Positions 1 to 11,113 of a stretch of 64,000 nucleotides of DNA are shown piece after piece. The notes under the pieces were generated by a model. It was not told the DNA's origin, did no database searches, and saw only the letters and a list, made by a program, of their open reading frames with translations. Positions within the stretch are counted from its first letter, which is position 1, and the number at the start of each line of letters is the position of its first letter. Source of the stretch: Lachancea kluyveri NRRL Y-12651. Its lineage: Eukaryota; Ascomycota; Saccharomycetes; Saccharomycetales; Saccharomycetaceae. Location of the stretch: positions 682,001-746,000 of the forward strand of contig CM000694.1 in assembly GCA_000149225.2 (NCBI GenBank), written 5' to 3'. The position numbers and the translations under genes were made by a program.

Positions 1-57
1 ACGTAAATGAAAATCTAACTTTTTCGCCTTCCTTTCCCCCTCCTGAAGCGATATTCT

Positions 58-1362
58 TTAATGAAGCTTGACAAATTTCAACTTTATACTGTATTTTGAG
101 TCCTCTTCACTCTTGCCAGGATACACAAGGCTTTGCTGACGTCCGCGTGGATATTCGTTAGCAAACCAGTCGTATCCTCCTGCGTAACCCAGATAACCCT
201 TCTTTTCATCGTATTCAAACTGTGCAGCGTTACCTATTCCTTTGTTACAAGCCAAAGCGCCGTTGCTATTTTCAATACCACAGTAACCGGTACGCGATTT
301 TAAATAGTAGTTGCCAAATGGAGCTCTAATCAAATCAAAATTTGCCGGTGTGCCTTTTATTAGCCAGTGTCCGTTCCGGATAATGAATCCGTCATACCCA
401 CTGATTCTAACAATACCTCTGGTCCCACGTTTACCACCGCCTGGAGCACCTGGTCTTCCGCTACTTGGTCTATGACCTTTTGGATAAAACTTAATGCTGT
501 TAACGGGGCAATTGGAATAAGATTTAAAAGAGTCAATGGGCTCAAACCCCTCTCCCAAAATGCTACCTTGTAATAGGTGAAAGTACCAAATTTCACTTAA
601 AGCCTCAAGCGAATCACATTTGAAGTACACAGACATGCCATCAAATCCTTCGTTTAAAGCTTTGCTGATCTCCTCACGGGTATAAGTCTTTGTCTCAGAT
701 GGAACGATTCCGTGTTTTTCCAATGCTTTGTAAGTATCCAATTGGTGATACAATTTCATTGCAATACGAAAGTAATCATAGACAGCTTGCTTTTTATGTT
801 CTTCAGTCCCTGTAATGTCGTCCCAACGGGCATAGCAGTCTGGTTTCAAAGTCTTAATGCACGTGCCATGCTTGTTATACTCGTGAATCCATAAGCTTTC
901 ATCGTCACCGGTATTGCTCTTCCACAGCTTTCCCATCTGTTCTAGCAACTCCCAGCCTTGGATTTCAAGACCTTCACGATTAAACTCAGGAAGGTGTAAT
1001 AAATGATACACATCGTCAATTTTCAAAGAATCGTCGCAAAATTGCTGGTAGGAACCATCACAATTATCCGGCCACAGGCCATGGTTGGTAAACGAAGTAT
1101 TTGGGCCCAAGTGTTTTTCCAGTTCATCGCTCCATGGCTTACCTGACATTCCTCTCGGTGGTATGTAATCCCAGAATTGGGTCTGTAAGAACACACCACC
1201 TGGATATTCAAAGCAACATGTGTCGACTATTTCAGTACTGTTGGTACATGATAATGGTAAATCCGAAGGGCAATTTGGAGAATGTGATTGTAGGAAATAG
1301 GATTGAGGCAGCGTGGAAGCAGCAGCTAACGACGCTAATATACTCAAAGTTAACGGTATCAT
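58..1362 (-). CDS. RNY1: Vacuolar/secreted ribonuclease T2 (RNY1-like)
   Basis: This 434-residue protein belongs to the RNase T2 family, which cleaves RNA with little base specificity in the vacuole or outside the cell; yeast Rny1 also takes part in tRNA cleavage under stress. A hydrophobic start (MIPLTLSILASLAAAS) reads as a signal peptide. The two catalytic boxes are visible: FTNHGLWPDNCDG near residue 95 and WIHEYNKHGTC near residue 160, giving the histidines and glutamate of the active site. Paired cysteines suit a secreted fold. After the nuclease domain a C-terminal extension of about 130 residues follows, including a Gly/Arg/Pro-rich linker (SSGRPGAPGGGKRG), as in the fungal Rny1 group. 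The start is the only ATG near the signal peptide. In S. cerevisiae RNY1 (YPL123C) adjoins TFB2, whereas here TFB2 lies 15 kb away at the far end of an inverted block. Confidence 0.93.
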   Translation of the reverse strand: MIPLTLSILASLAAASTLPQSYFLQSHSPNCPSDLPLSCTNSTEIVDTCCFEYPGGVFLQTQFWDYIPPRGMSGKPWSDELEKHLGPNTSFTNHGLWPDNCDGSYQQFCDDSLKIDDVYHLLHLPEFNREGLEIQGWELLEQMGKLWKSNTGDDESLWIHEYNKHGTCIKTLKPDCYARWDDITGTEEHKKQAVYDYFRIAMKLYHQLDTYKALEKHGIVPSETKTYTREEISKALNEGFDGMSVYFKCDSLEALSEIWYFHLLQGSILGEGFEPIDSFKSYSNCPVNSIKFYPKGHRPSSGRPGAPGGGKRGTRGIVRISGYDGFIIRNGHWLIKGTPANFDLIRAPFGNYYLKSRTGYCGIENSNGALACNKGIGNAAQFEYDEKKGYLGYAGGYDWFANEYPRGRQQSLVYPGKSEEDSKYSIKLKFVKLH

Positions 1363-2331
1363 TAATAGACTTGGTTCCAGTGGTAAACCAGACTAAAAGG
1401 GGGAACAAACCTTTCGCAGCATTTATACCGTAGAAATAATTCTGAGAGCTTAAGGGTTGCTAATGTTGCCACGGGGACCAACCGAGGCATTTTGTTATCA
1501 ATTCCGAGGGTAGAACATATTTTAAAGTAATTGTTGTAAACCATCTTTCATAGGGTCTCTTGCAGTAGAAAGAATTGATCGACAAGCTGTGTAATTTGTG
1601 TATAGTTGTAATTGAGAGAAAACTGATTCCGAGCTTTGAAATGTTTTCCTGTAAAACGCACTGGATACATTTTGACACCTGCAACATCGAATACTGGAGC
1701 ACCAGACTATAAGCTTAACATATATGCCTAAAAATTCATACTACTCCTAAGATAAAATGTTGGAAATCAAGATCTAACTTGCCTTCAAATGCTACGTCTT
1801 ATCTTTAATACATATTTCCAGAAGTTTTGGGCGTATGATTCTTGGACGCCAGTTTTGGGAAAATATATACAAACCAAAAAATAAGACAGCTGATACCTGT
1901 GCTAGTCTGGACGTGGTAATAGAATGAGCCTAGTAAAATATTTTTATACCACATACCTTGTATACCAGCTTTTTTTGTACTTCTTATACCGATGCATTTA
2001 AAAATGCTAACACAGGTTTTGAATTTGGAGTACATCATTTTCCCTCTTGAGTATACCTTTAGAATGCCGCCACATCCTTTTGAAAAAGTCTCCACTAATT
2101 AGTTTGCATTTTACAAAATTAGGAAATGAAACGTGGTTAACCGAGTCTTTGATCACGCTATCTGCGTCGCTTATCATACGAAAAGAAAGCATAAAGATGT
2201 CGTCTACGTGTTCGATTATTTAATGCGGAATTGCTTTTATTGGTCTTTAAAGGAATATCTTAGTATTTAACCCTTAGCACGAAGTTGGAATTGTTGCATT
2301 GCTCTATATACAAGTGAGTTTTACAACATTT
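1363..2331. other. Intergenic: RNY1 upstream region and RNR-like 3' region
   Basis: About 970 bases lie between the RNY1 start and the stop of the RNR-like gene. Both flanking genes are on the minus strand. Only short open frames occur (the longest is about 96 codons near 1805-2095), with no recognisable motif or yeast-like leader. I see no RNA gene or repeat. Confidence 0.5.
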
Positions 2332-4965
2332 CTAACCTGAGCAACTTTCACACGTCCCGCCCTCTGTAATTTCACAGGATAAAGGGGTTGTATCATGTAT
2401 CCCATAAACGTCTTCTTTTTCGGGCACTTGCGAAGAGCCATTACTTTCATCATCTGTCGAGCTACAGGAGAATGTGACGCTCTTATTGTCACTGGCCCCT
2501 GTTGTATTGGAAGGATACTTCCCAATAAAGGCAGGCAAAAATGATAACTCTTTACTTCCTGGAGCTACTGATACGCTCCCCAGCAATGTATTCTCTTGGT
2601 TGAGTGTGAACTGAATAGCACTTGAAGCAGCCTGTGTCCTTAGGTAATACATTCCTGTTTTCAACCCTTTCTTCCAACCGTAAAAATGCATACTTGTCAA
2701 TTTCCCCATAGTTGGTTCCCTCAAATACAAGTTCAAACTTTGCGACTGATCGATAAAAGGAGCACGTTCGCTAGACAAGTCAATCAAAGACCTTTGCGGT
2801 ATTTCCCAGACAGTTTTATAAATCTCCTTTGTTGCCTTAGGTATCCCTTCAATGTTTTGTATTGAGCCGTTGTCTAAAATAATTCTATTCTTCAACTTTT
2901 CGCTCCAGATACCTAAGTTACAGAGGTCCTGTACCATATAGCTATTCACAATAGTATATTCGCCACTTAGAACCCTTCTATTATAGATGTTAGAAGTCAG
3001 TGGCTCAAATGACTCTGTAAACCCCAAAATTTGAGATGTCGAAGCAGTAGGCATTGGGCCTACAAGTAACGAATTTCGCAATCCACAGCCAAATTGTATC
3101 TTGTGCTTTAAGGAGCCCCAGTCTTTGTACAAAAACTCATAATTCTTCTCATCCAATCCCCACAGGTCAAATTGGAGTAGACCTTGGCTAGCTGGAGATC
3201 CTGCAAAGCTTTCGTAACACCCATGCTCTTCAGCTAGCTCAATTGATTGCTCGACTGCTGCATGGTATATTGTTTCGAAGATATGCTTGTTAAGTTTTGA
3301 AGCTACTTCAGAGTTAAATGGTATGTGCAGCATCATAAACAGGTCTGCCAACCCTTGTACACCAATCGCTAACGGCCTATTCTTCATGTTACTATACTTT
3401 GCTTCTGGCACTGGGTAATCGCAAATATCAATAACCCTGTCCAAGTTTCTAGTGACAACCTTGACAACGCGGTGAAGTTTTTTGTAGTCAAAAATAGGTA
3501 TGCCAGTGCTAGAATAGGTTACGAAAGTCGGTAATGCAACCGAGGCCAAGTTGCAAACTGCAGTCTCTTCCGGAGAACTATATTCGATGATTTCACAACA
3601 TAAGTTTGAAGATTTGATAGTCCCTAAATTTTTTTGATTGGATTTTTTGTTGCATGAATCTTTGTACAACATAAAAGGAACGCCGGTTTCTGTTTGACTT
3701 TGTATAATTTCGCTCCAAAGCTTTTGGGCCTTTATTCTTTGTACTGGAACCAGATCTGTCTCATATCTTTCGTAAAGGGAGTCGAACTCATCGCCGTAAA
3801 CGTCGGCTAAACCTGGGGCTTCATCTGGTGAAAATAGGGACCAATAAGAATCCTCTTCTACACGCCTCATGAACAAATCAGGGATCCATAAAGCATAAAA
3901 CAGATCACGAGCTCTTAGTTCTTCCTTCCCATGATTCTTTCTCAACTGCAGAAAGTCCAAAACATCACAATGCCAAGGCTCCAAATATATACAAAATGCG
4001 CCCGGTCTTTTATTGCCCCCTTGGTCTACATATCTTGCCGTGTTGTTGAAAACACGTAGCATAGGAACTAACCCATTAGAAGTGCCATTGGATCCAGAAA
4101 TATAAGCACCACTACCTCTTATGTTAGAAACATGTATCCCTACACCACCAGACGCCTTAGATATAAGCGCAGTTTTGTGTAGGGTACGATATATTCCATC
4201 TATAGAGTCATCGATCATACCAATCAAAAAACATGACGACAGATAAGAGTTCACTGTGCCTGCATTAAAAAGCGTAGGGGATGCGTGGATAAAATACTTT
4301 TCAGACATCAGTTTATAGGTTTCTAAAACACTTTCAATATCGGCAAAGGGACCATGGATTGCCAAAGCTACCCTCATGAATAAAAACTGTGGTGTTTCGT
4401 GTACTTCCCTATTGTCATGTTTAATTAGATATGATTTGCATAATGTTTTCCAGCCAAAGTAAGTAAAATTGTAGTCTTTTGTGTGGTCGATAGCCTTGTC
4501 CAGTACGTCTTTGTATTTCAGAGCAACTTGATAAAAATTTGGAGATATTAAATGTTTTGTCCGTTTACATTCCACTGCCTTACGACGCTTTGCCGAGTCC
4601 TTGCCATCATTAGTGGCCATAGTACCACAAGTTCCTTTAAGATTACGGAGTTTTTCCAAGTTTTTAGTAAAGGAGATACCATTTAGCCTTTTATGTAGCT
4701 GTCTAATTTCCACTCTTGCTGCTAATATCGAGTAATCAGGATGTGTTGTTGTTAAAGAAGCCAATGTTTCCGCAGTGAAAGTTACCAGTTCAGACTTCGT
4801 TACTTTAGAAGGTATTCCGGTAACAATCTTAGAAATAACTTCCTGAATATTGATGTAGTATGTATTCAGTCCTTTGCATAGTTCTTTTAGTGACTCTGAT
4901 AACTTTTCCTCGTCAAACTGCACAAAAGTGTCACTGACACAATCGATAACCATAACCTCCGTCAT
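2332..4965 (-). CDS. Divergent ribonucleotide reductase large subunit (RNR1/RNR3-like paralog)
   Basis: This 877-residue class Ia ribonucleoside-diphosphate reductase alpha subunit would reduce NDPs to dNDPs together with a small subunit in the cytosol. Catalytic residues are intact: C245 in LSSCFL, C456 with N454 and E458 in SNLCCEI, C471 in AVCNLAS, the radical-transfer pair in [11 protein letters not shown], and the C-terminal redox pair in CESCSG. Two features are unusual. The N-terminal ATP-cone has lost the KRDG motif of Rnr1/Rnr3 (the matching stretch reads [11 protein letters not shown]), although HPDY is kept. A basic insert of roughly 20 residues ([12 protein letters not shown], residues 126-137) follows the cone. 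S. cerevisiae RNR1 and RNR3 lie elsewhere, so this is probably an extra lineage-specific paralog. An in-frame GTG lies three codons upstream, but the first ATG is at 4965. A catalytic role is likely; altered dATP feedback is inferred. Confidence 0.88.
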   Translation of the reverse strand: MTEVMVIDCVSDTFVQFDEEKLSESLKELCKGLNTYYINIQEVISKIVTGIPSKVTKSELVTFTAETLASLTTTHPDYSILAARVEIRQLHKRLNGISFTKNLEKLRNLKGTCGTMATNDGKDSAKRRKAVECKRTKHLISPNFYQVALKYKDVLDKAIDHTKDYNFTYFGWKTLCKSYLIKHDNREVHETPQFLFMRVALAIHGPFADIESVLETYKLMSEKYFIHASPTLFNAGTVNSYLSSCFLIGMIDDSIDGIYRTLHKTALISKASGGVGIHVSNIRGSGAYISGSNGTSNGLVPMLRVFNNTARYVDQGGNKRPGAFCIYLEPWHCDVLDFLQLRKNHGKEELRARDLFYALWIPDLFMRRVEEDSYWSLFSPDEAPGLADVYGDEFDSLYERYETDLVPVQRIKAQKLWSEIIQSQTETGVPFMLYKDSCNKKSNQKNLGTIKSSNLCCEIIEYSSPEETAVCNLASVALPTFVTYSSTGIPIFDYKKLHRVVKVVTRNLDRVIDICDYPVPEAKYSNMKNRPLAIGVQGLADLFMMLHIPFNSEVASKLNKHIFETIYHAAVEQSIELAEEHGCYESFAGSPASQGLLQFDLWGLDEKNYEFLYKDWGSLKHKIQFGCGLRNSLLVGPMPTASTSQILGFTESFEPLTSNIYNRRVLSGEYTIVNSYMVQDLCNLGIWSEKLKNRIILDNGSIQNIEGIPKATKEIYKTVWEIPQRSLIDLSSERAPFIDQSQSLNLYLREPTMGKLTSMHFYGWKKGLKTGMYYLRTQAASSAIQFTLNQENTLLGSVSVAPGSKELSFLPAFIGKYPSNTTGASDNKSVTFSCSSTDDESNGSSQVPEKEDVYGIHDTTPLSCEITEGGTCESCSG

Positions 4966-5201
4966 AGTAAACACGCCCTCTTGAAGTGCTGCTAGGGAGA
5001 GACGAAAATGATAAAACTAGAGTTTATTTCAAACTGAGTTCTATAGATAGGTTAACCGTTAACAATTTTCTCTCTCTGTGTACCACTTCTATTTGAATAT
5101 TTCAAGTCATTTGTCAGTTACATGCACATTACAAAGTTTTTGTCTGCAGATTTGAACCATTTGATTTTCCCAAATCGACAAGCGCGTTGGCCGGGGTAAC
5201 A

Positions 5202-6590
5202 CTAAGTTGGCGAAATCCTACTTGATGAAAAGGCTAATAACCACTTGGCATTGGTTAGCAAAAGCTTGCACGCCGTAGTCCATTCGATGTTTGGTTTATT
5301 TCCAAACAGCTTGATTGTAATTCCATTGATTTTATCATTGTGCATTGTGTAGGGTAATTCAATCACCTCTTGTTCCGTGGATGTGGAAGATAACCTCGAA
5401 GCCATTTGGTCCACAACTGCTAAGATACATTCCAATGCCTTGTCAAAACTAGTTTCTTTGTAAAAAAATTTTCCTAGTTTGAACTCCCCATTGTTGAAGG
5501 CGTCGTAGCTTACCCAGTCTTGTGCATCAACATCAAATTTTTCCACTTTGGAAAATGATCCCATAGGTCTCAACCTATAACCGTCCAGCTTGAAGTGTAG
5601 ACGGGTAGAAATTGTTGCCAGCAGAAGCACCAACTGACCCATAGCAGCGTTGATCTCTTGCCAAGGTACGCGTACCTCATCAAATCCGCCAAGGCGTAAT
5701 CTATTGATTGTACCAAAAGGACCGTCATGAGATATTCTAAAAGTTTCATTAAAAATGTTTGTTTTTCTCAATTTATCCAAGTTGTTTAATGTCAACTCGT
5801 ACTGGTTCTTCAAAGATTGCACCTCTTTCACGAATTCGATTTTCTCTAAATCCTCAAGGTTCTGCTTTTGTAGCTCCTTGGCTTGCTGTTCGTTCTTCAG
5901 CTGCAACTGTTTCTCTAGTTCGACAATTTCCTGAACCAACTCATCGTCTTGTTTTTCTAATTCTAGTAGCTCCTGCAGTAGTTTCTCTTGTTCTATTTTC
6001 ATTCCATCTACCTCTTCGGAAGAATATATTTGCTTTTTTGGTTTTAAAGCATCTAACTCTTGTTGCTTTTGCAATCTTGATAGAAAACTTGAATAGATAC
6101 CTCTCTCCTTAATGGCATCATCATATTCACTTTTCAGCCTTTGCATCAATAAATCACAGCAATCTTGGCATACAGGATAGTCAATATTGCCCTTTGATGA
6201 GAGGATATTAAAAATATTCGTTAATGCATTCACGTGTGATGATAATGTTTTTGTGGTAGAGTCTTCCTCTTCATCATCGCCAGATTCCTCTTCCCCAGAA
6301 GAGGCAATAATGTTGTTGCTACGTTGTAATGTACTTGAATCACCATGTAAAAATACGTAAGAGTCCAAGGAGTTTACAACCGACTTCTGTAAGCTTAATT
6401 CACTAGGTTTTCGTATATGGCTCAACTTCTGCAGTCTTTCTTGTGGAATTCTGTATACTTGTGAAGGCGGCTCTCCGCCTGAGTTAAGCAATAATTTACG
6501 CTGTGCTAAGCTTAAGTCAACCAAAGAGTGATCGACTTCCACTGGCAGTTGACAGTTTTGACATTTCATTGGAGCAATGGTACTATTCAT
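5202..6590 (-). CDS. VPS30: Beclin-1/Atg6 homolog, subunit of Vps34 PI3-kinase complexes
   Basis: This 462-residue protein matches the Atg6/Vps30/Beclin-1 family, a shared subunit of phosphatidylinositol 3-kinase complexes I (autophagy) and II (endosomal sorting to the vacuole). An N-terminal part with CQNC near residue 9 and CQDCC near residue 142 is followed by an acidic, serine-rich stretch. A long coiled coil spans about residues 185-285 (repeated ELEKQ/LQKQ heptads). The conserved C-terminal BARA domain begins near ISHDGPFGTINRLRLG. At 462 residues it is clearly shorter than the S. cerevisiae protein (557), mainly in the N-terminal half. ATG at 6590 precedes a second in-frame ATG at 6569 (MKCQNC), and the latter lines up with the usual family start, so the exact start is open. 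It forms the left edge of the inverted block (YPL120W in S. cerevisiae). Confidence 0.92.
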   Translation of the reverse strand: MNSTIAPMKCQNCQLPVEVDHSLVDLSLAQRKLLLNSGGEPPSQVYRIPQERLQKLSHIRKPSELSLQKSVVNSLDSYVFLHGDSSTLQRSNNIIASSGEEESGDDEEEDSTTKTLSSHVNALTNIFNILSSKGNIDYPVCQDCCDLLMQRLKSEYDDAIKERGIYSSFLSRLQKQQELDALKPKKQIYSSEEVDGMKIEQEKLLQELLELEKQDDELVQEIVELEKQLQLKNEQQAKELQKQNLEDLEKIEFVKEVQSLKNQYELTLNNLDKLRKTNIFNETFRISHDGPFGTINRLRLGGFDEVRVPWQEINAAMGQLVLLLATISTRLHFKLDGYRLRPMGSFSKVEKFDVDAQDWVSYDAFNNGEFKLGKFFYKETSFDKALECILAVVDQMASRLSSTSTEQEVIELPYTMHNDKINGITIKLFGNKPNIEWTTACKLLLTNAKWLLAFSSSRISPT

Positions 6591-7114
6591 GTTGATCTTT
6601 TTTCCTTTTTCTTTCTCTGCTAGCTTTTCACTGCTCGTTGTTTAGATGGTGTTTTTTATTAGACAAGAAATTGAGATTAGTCTGAAAACCAGTAATAATC
6701 ACGAGAACCTCAAATGCAGAGTAAAACAGAAACATTATTCCGAATTAAGGCTGCATATCACAATCAGTAACATATATACATATATGTATACATATAGAGT
6801 ACTTTTAGAATTGTTTGGAGAGTAGGTTTCGGATGTGATTGTACGCTTTGTCGTGGTCTGCCAGCACTTTTATTCAGCAAATTTAGGAAGAAAAGGAATT
6901 AAACGTGTCGCAGTAGTTGAGACATAACTAAAGGTAAAGAGTTGCATTCTCCTTGCAAAATTCACTCTAAATACAACAAGCTTACAAAACTTAGCAGCTC
7001 ACAATCTCCCTGGAAATGTTGCAGTTCATAGTATATCAGTTAAGAGGATACTACATAAGCAGCAAACTCTTCTTCTTCTCTTACCAAAAGGACTATTTAC
7101 AGGATCCATACTAA
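6591..7114. other. Intergenic: VPS30 promoter and GEP3 3' region
   Basis: This gap of 524 bases lies between two minus-strand genes. It holds an AT-rich imperfect palindrome of TATA/CATA units near 6770-6797, which could serve as a TATA or 3'-end signal, and no credible gene. Confidence 0.4.
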
Positions 7115-8770
7115 TTACCACACATAATACCAATACAAATTGGGAGGTTCCGGATGTAACTTTTCCACTATCTCAAATGGATCTTTATTCGCAAACCTTC
7201 TTGCCATGATGTTGTTGTTCGTTCGTTCTAGAAACATTTCTCTCATTCTTCTTAGTGTGTCCTTTTCATCCGCTGGCATGGGATATGTAGAGCTGATAAT
7301 TGGCCTTTCTGGGCAGGAGCTTTTGAGACCTCTTGAATGAATGTGTTCATCAAAACCCTTTTCTATTAACGCAGCCAATGGTTCTCTAATACAAACATCA
7401 ATACCACGAGGAATCCACAGTTCATGTAGTCCCACAAACTTGTACGTTCCAGTCGTTTTTAGTTGAATGTATCCAATATTCTTGAAGACAATTTCAATGC
7501 TGCCCTGGAAGGGTGGGATTACATGTCTCACATACTGGGATCTAGAGCACATATGTGGTAAAACCCCAAAATATTTCTTCAACGGAGCGTCTGGATTTTC
7601 ATGTGTCTTTTTCAACACTTCCAGCGCCCTTTCAAAGTTTTTGAATTCATAGTCTTCACCAGGGATGTACTTAATAACTTGATTGATGGTGTTAGGGGGT
7701 GGAACTAAATAGAAAATTCCACCCAGTGTATAGCATTTTCCATTTGCAGTACCCTTCAAGCTTGTGTAGCTTTGCTTCACTAGTTTGGAAGTTTTGAACA
7801 AGCTAGTCTTTCTTATCCTCTCCAACCACTTTTCTTCAATGATAGTTTCCAAATCAGGAGAACTAGCATCTTTTGTGTAGCCGGGTAAATCATATAATAT
7901 CTTTTCCTGAATCTTGTATGGCTGAATATTTCTTGTCATGTTGGGAACATGAGAAACACCAGCACTTTGTTGTTTTAAAAATTCGTTGGGATTCTCTAGC
8001 TCTTCCTTTGTAAACTCAGGGACAGAATCTTTGCCATTCTTATCTGTTTTAAATTTAATACCCAGATACTTTTTCAGTAAAGAGTTGACTAAGGTTGATT
8101 TCCCTACGTTTGCAGCTCCCACCAAGTAGGAATTTGCAGTCAGTACAGAAAACACAGATTGGATGTTCCAATGTTTCAGGGCAGAAAATGTTACTGTCTT
8201 ATTTGTATCGAAACCCAGATGATGTTTACAAAAGTCTTTAAAGAACTGTGGAGCCTTTTTTTGTAGCATGGTCTTGTTCGTAGATATTTGATCGCCTTTG
8301 CTGAGCAACAACGATGCATTGTGATCTTTGCTTAGTAACACAGATCTATCAACGTGGAGAGGGAACTCTGATAATGGGGCTACATGGAAAATGTTTGAGT
8401 TCGGTGGAATGTGTTGTGATATTTCTTCAAATGAGTATTTCTGAAAGTCTTCTAAACTGTATCGGTTTTTGTGAAGAACATCACTGCAGCGTTTACAAGT
8501 GAAATTTTTGGATTGCTTGTGGATTTTGACCTCAGAAGGAGAGATTATACCATGATCGTGTTTAGATTCTTGCAAATTCTGGCTAAACAGCAAATACTTT
8601 ATATCTTCTAGTGACTGAGCTTTGTTGGCGGAACGTTCCTTAGGTTTAATGAAATAACCTGTCTGTTTCGGGTCTTTGTTTTGCAGCTCTATACCACATG
8701 AGCTGCACGAAATAAACCGTATTAATTTATATCGTGTTATGAATGCCTTATTTGTTCTTCTTAACAGCAT
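7115..8770 (-). CDS. GEP3: Mitochondrial circularly permuted GTPase (GEP3/NOA1-YqeH family)
   Basis: This 551-residue protein resembles yeast Gep3/Mtg3, a mitochondrial GTPase implicated in assembly of the small mitoribosomal subunit and in lipid homeostasis. The first 20 residues are basic and lack acidic residues, as in a mitochondrial presequence. CSSC near residue 22 and CKRC near residue 95 form the zinc-ribbon-like N-terminus of the YqeH/NOA1 family. The P-loop GAANVGKSTLVN lies in the middle near residue 218, downstream of the other GTPase motifs' usual place, consistent with circular permutation. DLPGYT serves as the G3-like motif. The aromatic C-terminus (LYWYYVW) matches the yeast orthologs. 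It is transcribed divergently from NOC2 and corresponds to YOR205C. Confidence 0.9.
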   Translation of the reverse strand: MLLRRTNKAFITRYKLIRFISCSSCGIELQNKDPKQTGYFIKPKERSANKAQSLEDIKYLLFSQNLQESKHDHGIISPSEVKIHKQSKNFTCKRCSDVLHKNRYSLEDFQKYSFEEISQHIPPNSNIFHVAPLSEFPLHVDRSVLLSKDHNASLLLSKGDQISTNKTMLQKKAPQFFKDFCKHHLGFDTNKTVTFSALKHWNIQSVFSVLTANSYLVGAANVGKSTLVNSLLKKYLGIKFKTDKNGKDSVPEFTKEELENPNEFLKQQSAGVSHVPNMTRNIQPYKIQEKILYDLPGYTKDASSPDLETIIEEKWLERIRKTSLFKTSKLVKQSYTSLKGTANGKCYTLGGIFYLVPPPNTINQVIKYIPGEDYEFKNFERALEVLKKTHENPDAPLKKYFGVLPHMCSRSQYVRHVIPPFQGSIEIVFKNIGYIQLKTTGTYKFVGLHELWIPRGIDVCIREPLAALIEKGFDEHIHSRGLKSSCPERPIISSTYPMPADEKDTLRRMREMFLERTNNNIMARRFANKDPFEIVEKLHPEPPNLYWYYVW

Positions 8771-8889
8771 CTGTTTATTTATTTTTATGTCTTGTAGGTA
8801 TTTTAGTAAACCCTTCTATCCACTCGAGATGAGCTTCATAGATCCATATTCTGATCACACCGAACGATAAAAAGAAACGTAGCGCGTAT

Positions 8890-8922
8890 TGAAAATTTTT
8901 CAAAAATGCGATGAGATGAGCT
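8890..8922 (+). promoter_or_regulatory. RRPE and PAC elements upstream of NOC2
   Basis: The palindromic RRPE-type element TGAAAATTTTTCA (8890-8902) is followed at once by GCGATGAGATGAGCT (8908-8922), a full-length PAC element. This pair marks ribosome-biogenesis promoters in yeasts, with PAC bound by Dot6/Tod6 and RRPE by Stb3. The pair ends 55 bases before the NOC2 start, so it most likely controls NOC2; GEP3 diverges from the same region. Confidence 0.85.
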
Positions 8923-8977
8923 TCGACATGAGCTATTCTACTACCAAATAAACACAAACAAGCATACTTAAAGAGCC

Positions 8978-11113
8978 ATGGGTAAAGTATCTAAGGCTAC
9001 TAAGAAGTTTCAATCGAAACACTTGAAACACACTTTAGACCATAGAAAGAAAGTAAAGGAGCACAACAAGAAGATTCAAGGTCGGAGAGGTAATAAATCT
9101 GAACAACAAAAGAAAGATGCACAGCTAACTAAGGAGGAACAAGCATTGTTGAAATCATCAAAGGAAGAAGTTTTCAAAGACATGAGCGTAGAAAATTTTT
9201 TCGCTGGTGGATTTGATATTCCAAAGAAGGACAAAAGGATGAAGAAGAAACAAGAGAAACAAGAAAGTGACGATGATTCCTCTTCTGAAGATGAAGATGT
9301 AGAGAAAGACATGGCTGATTTAGCCAACAAAGATCCAGAATTTTACAAATATTTGCAGGAAAACGACAAGGACTTGTTGGAATTTAAGTCTAGTAATCCG
9401 CTAGATGGTATTAGTGGTGACGAAGAAGAAGAAGGTGAAGAAATGCATGATCCTGATACGGAAGTAACAAAAAAACAAGCGGTGAAAGATTCTAAAGACG
9501 AAAAAGTGGAAGTGACTTTAAAGATGGTCACGAAATGGAAGAAGGATTTGAAGACGGCGCCAAGTGTTAAGCTTATCAGAAACATCTCCTCTGCCTTCAA
9601 AGCCGCAGTTAATGTTAATAAGGAGGAAACCGTCGAAGAATACAAATTTGCCGTAATCAATGAAAAGGCCTTTCATGAGTTGATGTTTGTTGCTTTGAAA
9701 GACATGCCACAGGCTATCCAGAAAATAGTTCCCTATAAAATTTCTAAGGGCGCTAGGACGATTCCCTCAAACTCTAATGCTAGCAAGCTGTCTTCAGTGT
9801 TGAAGTCACATGCTGCGTCTTTAATCACTTTGCTAAATGATATTACAAACACTGGTACTGCCGCATTGGTTCTTCACTCTACCGACCAATTGCTTCCATA
9901 CTTTTTGTCTTATAGAAGAATCCTGAAGGAATTGATCAGTTCCGTTGTATCAGTTTGGGCTACTACAACAGATGTTGAAACTCAAGTCGCTACATTTGCT
10001 TTCTTGAACAATGCGTCTAGAGAGTTTAAGAAATCGTTGTTAGAGTTGGTCTTAAAGTCTACATACTCCACTTTCATCAAGAGTTGCCGTAAGACCAACA
10101 TTCGTACCATGCCACTTGTCAACTTCCAAAAAAACTCCTCCGCTCAGCTGTTTGGTGTTGACGAAACGTTGGGTTATCAGGTTGGCTTTGAATACATCAG
10201 ACAATTGGCCATTCATTTGAGAAATACCATCAATGCTACTACCAAGAAGGCATCTAACACTAATCCAGCAGATGCGTACAAAATTGTCTACAACTGGCAA
10301 TTTTGCCATTCTTTGGACTTTTGGTCAAGAGTTTTATCCGCTCAATGTAATCCAGAAAAGGAAAATGGACACGAGTCTCCATTGAGACAGTTGATTTATC
10401 CGTTGGTGCAAGTCACCCTGGGTGTCATTAGATTGATTCCAACTGCTCAATTTTTCCCATTGAGATTTTTCTTGATTAGATCTTTGATCAGATTGTCTCA
10501 AAACACCGGTGTGTTCATTCCAATTTATCCGCTACTGTCTGAAATTTTGTCCTCGACTGCTTTCACCAAGTTGCCAAAGAAGAAGTCTACTTTAGCCGCT
10601 TTTGATTTTGATCATAACATCAAATGTAACCAGGCTTACTTGGGTACCAGGGTATACCAAGACGGTTTGGCTGAACAGTTTGTTGAGCTATTGGGTGAAT
10701 ATTATGTCCTATACTGTAAGAGTGTCTCATTCCCTGAACTAACTACCCCAGCCGTTATCTCTTTGCGCCGTTACATCAAGTCGTCAAAAAATGTCAAATT
10801 TAACAAGCAGTTGTCCAACATTGTAGAAAAACTAAACCAAAACAGTGAGTTTATCCTTAGAAAAAGATCCACTGTTGAGTTTGGACCAAACAATAAGGTT
10901 GAAGTGGATAGATTCTTGAATGATATTGCATGGGAGAAGACTCCACTTGGTGCTTATGTTGTCGTCCAGAGAGAAGTCAAGGAAGAGAAGGCTAAGCTCC
11001 TAAGAGAAAGTTTGTTGGAAGATGATGCTATCGAAGAGGATGGTAAAATGGATGTTGACGGCAACGACGATATCGAAATGTCTGAAGCCTCTGACGTTGA
11101 TGAATCGGAATAG
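8978..11113 (+). CDS. NOC2: Nucleolar complex protein Noc2, 60S ribosome assembly
   Basis: This 711-residue protein matches Noc2, which pairs with Noc1 and later Noc3 to move pre-60S ribosomes from nucleolus to nucleoplasm. The N-terminus is very lysine-rich ([20 protein letters not shown]) and suits nucleolar targeting. Several acidic and serine-rich tracts follow ([12 protein letters not shown] near residue 97 and DEEEEGEE near 147), then a helical Noc2 domain from about residue 170 to 660, and an acidic tail. Length equals that of the S. cerevisiae protein (YOR206W, about 710). Codon use is biased toward preferred yeast codons in the second half, in keeping with good expression. The divergent upstream region carries an RRPE/PAC pair. 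Confidence 0.95.
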   Translation: MGKVSKATKKFQSKHLKHTLDHRKKVKEHNKKIQGRRGNKSEQQKKDAQLTKEEQALLKSSKEEVFKDMSVENFFAGGFDIPKKDKRMKKKQEKQESDDDSSSEDEDVEKDMADLANKDPEFYKYLQENDKDLLEFKSSNPLDGISGDEEEEGEEMHDPDTEVTKKQAVKDSKDEKVEVTLKMVTKWKKDLKTAPSVKLIRNISSAFKAAVNVNKEETVEEYKFAVINEKAFHELMFVALKDMPQAIQKIVPYKISKGARTIPSNSNASKLSSVLKSHAASLITLLNDITNTGTAALVLHSTDQLLPYFLSYRRILKELISSVVSVWATTTDVETQVATFAFLNNASREFKKSLLELVLKSTYSTFIKSCRKTNIRTMPLVNFQKNSSAQLFGVDETLGYQVGFEYIRQLAIHLRNTINATTKKASNTNPADAYKIVYNWQFCHSLDFWSRVLSAQCNPEKENGHESPLRQLIYPLVQVTLGVIRLIPTAQFFPLRFFLIRSLIRLSQNTGVFIPIYPLLSEILSSTAFTKLPKKKSTLAAFDFDHNIKCNQAYLGTRVYQDGLAEQFVELLGEYYVLYCKSVSFPELTTPAVISLRRYIKSSKNVKFNKQLSNIVEKLNQNSEFILRKRSTVEFGPNNKVEVDRFLNDIAWEKTPLGAYVVVQREVKEEKAKLLRESLLEDDAIEEDGKMDVDGNDDIEMSEASDVDESE

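Noticed and set aside
1805-2192. Overlapping minus-strand open frames of about 60-96 codons between RNY1 and the RNR-like gene
   Set aside because: No family motif, poor codon use and no yeast-like leader; consistent with chance frames in AT-rich spacer.
4966-5201. GTTAAC-C-GTTAAC pair upstream of the RNR-like gene as an Rfx1/Crt1 X-box
   Set aside because: Neither half fits the X-box consensus well enough; it may be chance.
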